A stretch of DNA of 64,000 bases from Diadema setosum (lineage: Eukaryota; Echinodermata; Echinoidea; Diadematoida; Diadematidae). A model generated the notes under the pieces. It saw nothing but the letters and a program-made list of their open reading frames with translations. It ran no database searches and was not told the origin of the DNA. Where the stretch lies: contig NC_092692.1 of NCBI RefSeq assembly GCF_964275005.1, positions 11,890,764 through 11,954,763 on the forward strand, given 5' to 3'. Both the position numbers and the translations under genes were made by a program. Positions 58,616-64,000 of this stretch are shown here, in pieces; the stretch's first letter is position 1; each line of letters starts with the position of its first letter.

Positions 58616-58862
58616 GAAGAGTTTGTTTGCAAAAACCGATAAGTCCATTTTTAAAGATTTTGAGTTACGGTCTCTATCATAAAGGACAAAATAATACCTT
58701 TTAAATGATGTATTGGTCACTACATATAAAGGTATATTTTTGAAGTTATGGTCAAAAGAAGCACACATTTTCTTATTATTCTCTTTATTTTTCTTGACCT
58801 TTAATCGCAAATATCTCTATTTGGCAAATATGGACTTATCGGTTTTTGCAAACAAACTCTTC
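58616..58862. mobile_element. 247-bp MITE with perfect 33-bp terminal inverted repeats
   Basis: The arms 58616-58648 and 58830-58862 are exact complements over 33 bases, beginning GAAGAGTTTGTTTGCAAAAA. ACAT stands on both sides, a possible 4-bp target duplication. Identical arms suggest recent activity or conversion. Confidence 0.8.
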
Positions 58863-58914
58863 ACATGTACTTCATAGATGTATCATTGACTTGCAAGCTT
58901 TTTAGTCATAAGAT

Positions 58915-59137
58915 GAGCTCACGAATCATACAGCCCATTAGTTCGGCACTAAGCTAACAAGGCCCACGAGACCGACACATTAAGCCCCGTGTCGTATCTG
59001 TTGAACTCATGGGCTTTATTTGCCTAGTGTCGAACTCATGGGCTGTATGGCTCGTGAGCTGTATGACTCATGGACCTGTTTTCAGTGTCGAACTCGTGGG
59101 CTGTATGACTCGTGGGTGTCGGTCTTGTGGGATGACC
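58915..59137. repeat. Fold-back repeat of 'CTCGTGGG' motifs, copy 2
   Basis: Shares AAGCCCCGTGT, AACTCATGGGCT and GTGGGTGTCGGTCT with the copy at 39234. Confidence 0.7.
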
Positions 59138-59447
59138 TCGTCTTGGAGAGATTGAACCATGGACTGCACTCGTGGTGTAAACAATATTCAATACCTAAAT
59201 ACCAAGCATGTTTCCTCTTTACATACTTCAGTGTGAACGCTCCACTCGGAAAGCCAGGACAAATTTGAGTGATACATTGGCACATATTTTAATCCTCCTA
59301 AATAACACTTTTGACTTACAAAATCATGAAATCACACAACCATGCATTGTTAAAGTGAAATGCTTAAACAAACAGAGACCCCCCCCCCCTTCCCTATGTT
59401 ACCCACAATTTGTAGGTGAAGCTTTTATCAATCACAGTGACATTGAT

Positions 59448-59700
59448 TTAAGTTCAAGTTCAAGTTCAAGTTTTATTTAACCAATTCATTAAACATTTGA
59501 CATTAAGGATACAGCATTAAGAATAATGAATGGTTGGGGACCCCAAAAGAAGCAGAGCTTGTAAAAAAGGGGTCCCGGATAAACATATAAAACAAAACAT
59601 ACTAAAGTTTTAAACATATTAACAAGAAGTATAATAGTAACATATTTACATAGGACAAATTACACGTCAGAATGACTCCAATAAGAGATTTCTGAATAGA
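59448..59700 (-). mobile_element. LINE-like 3' end fragment with (ACTTGA)n tail, minus strand
   Basis: Read on the minus strand, an AT-rich segment with GGGGTCCCCAACCATTCATT and GTTAAATAAAACTTGAACTT ends in four ACTTGA-type units. This is a common way for non-LTR retroelements to terminate. No coding part is identified. Confidence 0.5.
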
Positions 59701-60091
59701 CAAGTGCCCCGTTAAAATGCTGAGGTGTTGGGTACACAGTGGTCTTACTCGTGCGTACGATACACACACTGGCAATGACTGCTATCTACTACATTGTAAC
59801 ACCAATTAACAGGAACGTTTTACATTCCACAGTACGCTATCTAATATTATGAAACATGAGCATGGGAATATCGAAGGTACTGTATAGTATACGGCCTGGG
59901 GTAAGCACACATGGAAGTGTTGTGTTAGAGAATGAACAGGACAAAACTATTGAAAATGAAAATCTTTGATGGATATGAGAAAAATAAATTGAATTTGTGA
60001 GTTTTATCTCCTTTCACGAGAATGTGAGATTGGTCACACACAACCGGCGAAATGTTTTAAGACAGTGCTATTTTCAAGCAATTCTTGTGCA

Positions 60092-60322
60092 GGTTCCATG
60101 ACATTTGCTCCTGCGACAATATTGCTCCCATGAAATATCTGCATGCTATTAAAGCCGCACATAAATTCTACCCACAAACATTACCCTAACCCTTACGTCA
60201 AACTAAACCTAAAACCCTATCACAAACCTAACCCTGTAGCCCCACTGGTCCTTGGAGAAAATAGACCGGAGCAATTGTCACGTACATCAGGAGCAAACAC
60301 TACATTGTAAATATGTCACCTC
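60092..60322. mobile_element. 'TTGCTCCTGCGACA' MITE, copy 3
   Basis: Ends CATTTGCTCCTGCGACAATA and GACCGGAGCAATTGTCACG. The middle has CCCTAACCC-type motifs and CACAAACATTACCCTAACCC, the unoccupied form of the site filled in copy 2. Confidence 0.75.
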
Positions 60323-60669
60323 TTGTGCAGGCCTATGACCTAGCTGTTATGGTTAGCGTTGTCATGGCATTTTTAACATTCACTGCACCCTCCTGATGTT
60401 TGTGCATGTCGTTTCATGTCTGGGTAGCCCTTAAATTGTCGGATAAAGTTTCATTGCATTTCCTTTTCTAGATCTGTTTCAGAATTTCTCCTTCATCACG
60501 TCACTTTCGCTGTAAATCATTAAGCACACCCATATAAGTGTGTGAAGGCCAATGTTTCCGTCATGGATATTTATAGATCAAACTATCTGTAGCAGTATTT
60601 GAAATCGAGTCGGCGTGTTTCATTGTATAACAGGAAATTTTCCGAGCAGTGTGTACCAAGATGGGTGCT

Positions 60670-61084
60670 GTTCGTTATTCCGAAGGTTCGTTATTTCGAA
60701 GATTCGTTAATCCGAAACACACAAATTCCTGTACCTAGAGGTTCGTTGATCCGAAAATGAAAAGGGGTTCGTTAATCCGAACATTTGAGGCGTTATTCCG
60801 AAGGTTCGTTAATCCGAAAATGAAATAGGGTTCGCTATTTAGAAGGCTCGTTTATCCGAAAATGGAATAGAGTTCGTTATTCCGAAGGTTCGTTGATCCA
60901 ACAATGAAATAGGGTCCTTAACGAACCTTCGGAATAACGAGCTGTGTTTCAATTTCGGTTTAACGAACCTTCGGAATAACAAACCTTATTTCATTTTCGG
61001 ATTAATGAACCTTCGGCATAACAAATGTTATCACATTTTCGGATGAACGAACCTTCGGAGTGACGAATCTTCGGAATAACGAAC
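60670..61084. repeat. 415-bp fold-back of GTTCGTTATTCCGAAG tandem motifs
   Basis: The left half repeats GGTTCGTTAATCCGAAAATG in tandem. The right half is the same in reverse complement (CTTCGGAATAACGAAC), with the turn near 60905-60918. A single unit also appears at 63330. Confidence 0.85.
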
Positions 61085-62759
61085 TGTAACCGCTAAGATG
61101 ATATTGTATAAAAGTGACAAACGCATTGGGGAGCTTCCACTTTACGTTCGAAAAGGCAGATATTTTACTTAGACAAATCTTCCTTACATCAAAGGAAGTT
61201 TTAGAAATGGAAGTTATATATTTTCAGGAGACAGCGATGTCGACTGCAAACATCCATATGTAAAGATTAGTAGTTCAGTTGATTTCATCGCCTCGCAAAC
61301 TCCCTATTGGCTTGCGCGCCAAAATTTTTGCAAAATATCCTCGTTTGAAATTTGAAATTGACTTACAAAGTGGAATCATATACACTGCATGAAACTTCCG
61401 TGTTGGAGCTGAATGATTTAACAAAGATTTATGGATCTATTGATTACAAATTGGATATTTTGCAATTACGAAATTGGATCATTAATACGAGAGTTTACGT
61501 TCAAAGTATGGAAAAGGTATATGAGCTACTGGGTGATGACGTCACCTTATCTGATTTGCATATTACAATTATGAATTTGATTGGAGTCAGTATTAGTCTT
61601 TGGCGCAAACATGTTTGTTTGAATGTACGTATAACCAACCTTTTTCCCCCAAGGTGTTTTGCCATTAAAGATATGACGATAAACCTGAATGTGTTTATAA
61701 CTAATAACTATAAAGTGGAATTTTCCAAACGCAACCAAGCAGCAACATTTCTGCTTCAATAGAAATCATCTTGTCATGGAAAATGTAATGAAGTTCCTGC
61801 GTTTTTGTTTTTTTATGTGACTCTTTTCCATTGAACTTTTTATAAAGAGGGTAATTGCTTTATATATGTGAAGACGTGCATGAAATATGCACGTTGGGGG
61901 GGGGGGGCATTTCATCAAGCGTTTTGTCAGATATTTTTTCTGACAAATTGTTTTAAGCTTCTGAAATCCTTGCATCTGATTGGCTGAGAGCAAATCCAGT
62001 GTCTGGAAAAAAACAAACAAACGACCAAATGCTCGATGAAATGCCCACCCCCCCCCCCCCCTTATGTGCATCATAATCTTGTAACGTGAGTGTCTTGTCT
62101 GTTTTAGTTTTTGTTCCAGTTCAGCTTTACTGAGATAATATGAATTTAAGTTATGAACAGGGCATGGAATGAAGTAATGCATACAGGAGTAACTGCTTTT
62201 CTTCTGGGAAATGCGAGAAATGAAATGCCTCTGCCTTTATTCATGCATAATAAATGTGTTTCTGTTGGAATGCAGATCTGTCAATAAATAAATAACTTGT
62301 TTTCTTTCCTCTTTTTTTTTGCGTATACGTCTGCTTTGTCTTCTTTTTCTTTTATTATAGAATTCACGTACAGTACGTTTAGTTGAGTGTGATTCTCGTT
62401 GAAGTGACGGCCGATATTATACTCCGTTATCATTGTGAAATTTGCAAAAGATAAGTTATGCTATATTCAGCAGTCAATTTGTACATGAAAAACTCTCCTC
62501 TGAAACAGGACATCGTTTTATAGTGAATATCAATGCAAATAACAACAACCTCCATCCAGTATATAGGCCTACCAGCTGACCACCTTTGATTAATAAGCAA
62601 TCCAGAACGCAAAGTATTTTATAGTAAGAAATAAATAGAATAAGAATAAAACGTGCAGTCAACGTAAGTCAGATAATCAAATATAAGTCTGTTATCAGCC
62701 AATCATAATTGAGAATTCAGGGACTTGTGTTTGATTTTTTTTAATTTTTTTTTTACTTA

Positions 62760-63278
62760 CACTGCAAAAAGTCCGGTGTTAAATATGAAACACCGAGCTG
62801 GTGTTAAATTTCCGGTGCTAATTCATGGTGTTAGATTAACACCTCCGGGTGTCATTTCAAAACATGAAATTGTTTTTTGATAGTTTCTTAGTTACTGAAT
62901 TTCTTGTTAATTCTGAACTTCAACAAGACGATGAAGAAAGTACTTGATTTTTGAAAAAATGTGTAAACAAATTTACACCACAGTATCACCAGTTGGTGTG
63001 GTCTCCTATTGAAGCTGGACGGGTGTTATACCATTGAAATTAACACCACCAATATCAAATCAACACCATGCGGTGTCATTAATGAATTAACTCTAGCGCA
63101 GTGTCAAAAATATCACCAGCTACAGTGTCAAATTAACACCACGAAGTGCCAGGTGAACACTTTTTAACACCGTCACAATACATTTTCTACACCTGTGGGT
63201 GTGGTCCTCTATTGAAGATTGATCGGTGTTAGATTTAACACCTATGGTGTTAAATCTAACACCGATGTTTTTACAGTG
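62760..63278. mobile_element. 519-bp TA-flanked element of GGTGTTA motifs
   Basis: CACTGCAAAAA and TTTTTACAGTG ends are flanked by TA on both sides. The interior is a chain of GGTGTTAAATTTAACACC-like motifs. Non-coding and non-autonomous by structure (Tc1/mariner-type target). Confidence 0.75.
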
Positions 63279-64000
63279 TAGAATGGACACTGGAGGGCAT
63301 TTCTTTCACAGATATGTCACTGTGTCTATTTCGAAGGTTCGCTTATCCGAAAACGAGAAGGTTCATTGGTACGCTTTTTTTTTTTAAATATAATGCACCC
63401 CATTGATGAAGAACACGCTAAATATGACGAGATTTTGAAACACAAAGTTCACGTCCCCATCGAGTCATAGCTGTCATTGGAAGAAAATGTCCTTTCAACA
63501 ACAACAACAACAAAAACATGACTACAGCTGAACAGAAACCACTTTTTGATGGACTTACAACGAACAAGGATAGCCGAACTGAAACCAGAAACCATTTTGG
63601 TGTGCTTTCAGCGAACAGGGATATCCGAACAGAAACCATTTCAGACCTCGATGGATAAAAGGAAGACATTAAAGTGTTGTATACGTAATGAAACTGTGAT
63701 GATTTACAGCGTTCATCATTACAGTGTAATTATTGTGTTGTGCAGTCTGGTTATAGTACCATTTACACTGTAAATATTGTCTGTGGGAATCGTGCAAATA
63801 GACCGTTTCTGCAATTTATTACAATTTATGGATGTTTCTTTTCTAGTAACTAGTTCCTAGTAACGAATTCGATTAAGTTCCATTCATGAGCAGGAGTTCG
63901 CCTAGTTGTTGCTATGTCAGGCAAGCCTCCGTCAAGCTTTGTGGTTGTTAAGGGCAACTTTTGTGAACAAAGAATGCATAGAATTTGAAAGTATTACAGA
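63279..64000. other. Intergenic right edge
   Basis: Contains one GGTTCGCTTATCCGAAAA unit (63337-63356) and two diverged direct copies of GCGAACAGGGATATCCGAAC-like sequence (63555-63625). No gene is seen. Confidence 0.5.

Noticed and set aside
61352..61762. 136-codon plus-strand frame opening with TTG
   Set aside because: About one stop-free run of this length is expected by chance in AT-rich DNA of this size. No domain, no splice context and no ATG at the start.

Overview
This window is eukaryotic genomic DNA. Its genes are split into short exons with GT/AG introns and lie among many AT-rich inverted-repeat elements, LINE tails, microsatellites and minisatellites. The A+T-rich composition, the repeat types and the protein sequences suggest a marine invertebrate deuterostome. 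An echinoderm is my best guess; a hemichordate or amphioxus is not excluded. I see no prokaryotic operons, rRNA, tRNA or CRISPR array.

Three protein genes can be assembled exon by exon with matching splice phases. (1) On the minus strand, 16198 down to 788 and continuing off the left edge, is a C16orf96/QRICH2-like coiled-coil protein (seven exons, 424 residues visible, all introns in phase 0). (2) On the plus strand, 18685-23841, is a complete five-exon, 246-residue RING plus TRAF-type zinc-finger protein resembling RNF151 and NRDP1/RNF41. (3) On the plus strand, 29104-51501, is a complete ten-exon ALG1 gene of 485 residues, encoding the ER beta-1,4-mannosyltransferase that adds the first mannose to the dolichol-linked oligosaccharide. 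As I recall, the human counterparts of all three lie on 16p13.3, so the window may keep an old linkage group. The genes share no obvious pathway.

Layout: 1-16.2 kb is the coiled-coil gene with repeat-filled introns (a duplicated block at 6.9-8.05 kb, a LINE remnant at 13.5-13.9 kb). 16.2-18.7 kb is its CpG-rich 5' side and a decayed inverted-repeat element. 18.7-23.8 kb is the RING gene, with a G-quadruplex/GC-box cluster and a 778-bp TA-flanked element in intron 1. 23.8-29.1 kb is mostly intergenic, with one orphan exon-like frame. 29.1-51.5 kb is ALG1. 51.5-64 kb has no gene I can support and is dense in mobile elements.

The two most striking structures are not genes. The last ALG1 intron (9.5 kb) is mostly a pyrimidine-rich minisatellite of about 70 units with a higher-order repeat. 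The transcript strand appears to hold no AG dinucleotide for about 8.15 kb, from 43222 until the AG that is the acceptor of the final exon. At 52353-55992 a 3.64-kb hAT-like element (14-bp terminal inverted repeats, 7-bp target duplication, no transposase) carries about 14 copies of a ~193-bp satellite and is inserted into the end of another inverted-repeat element.
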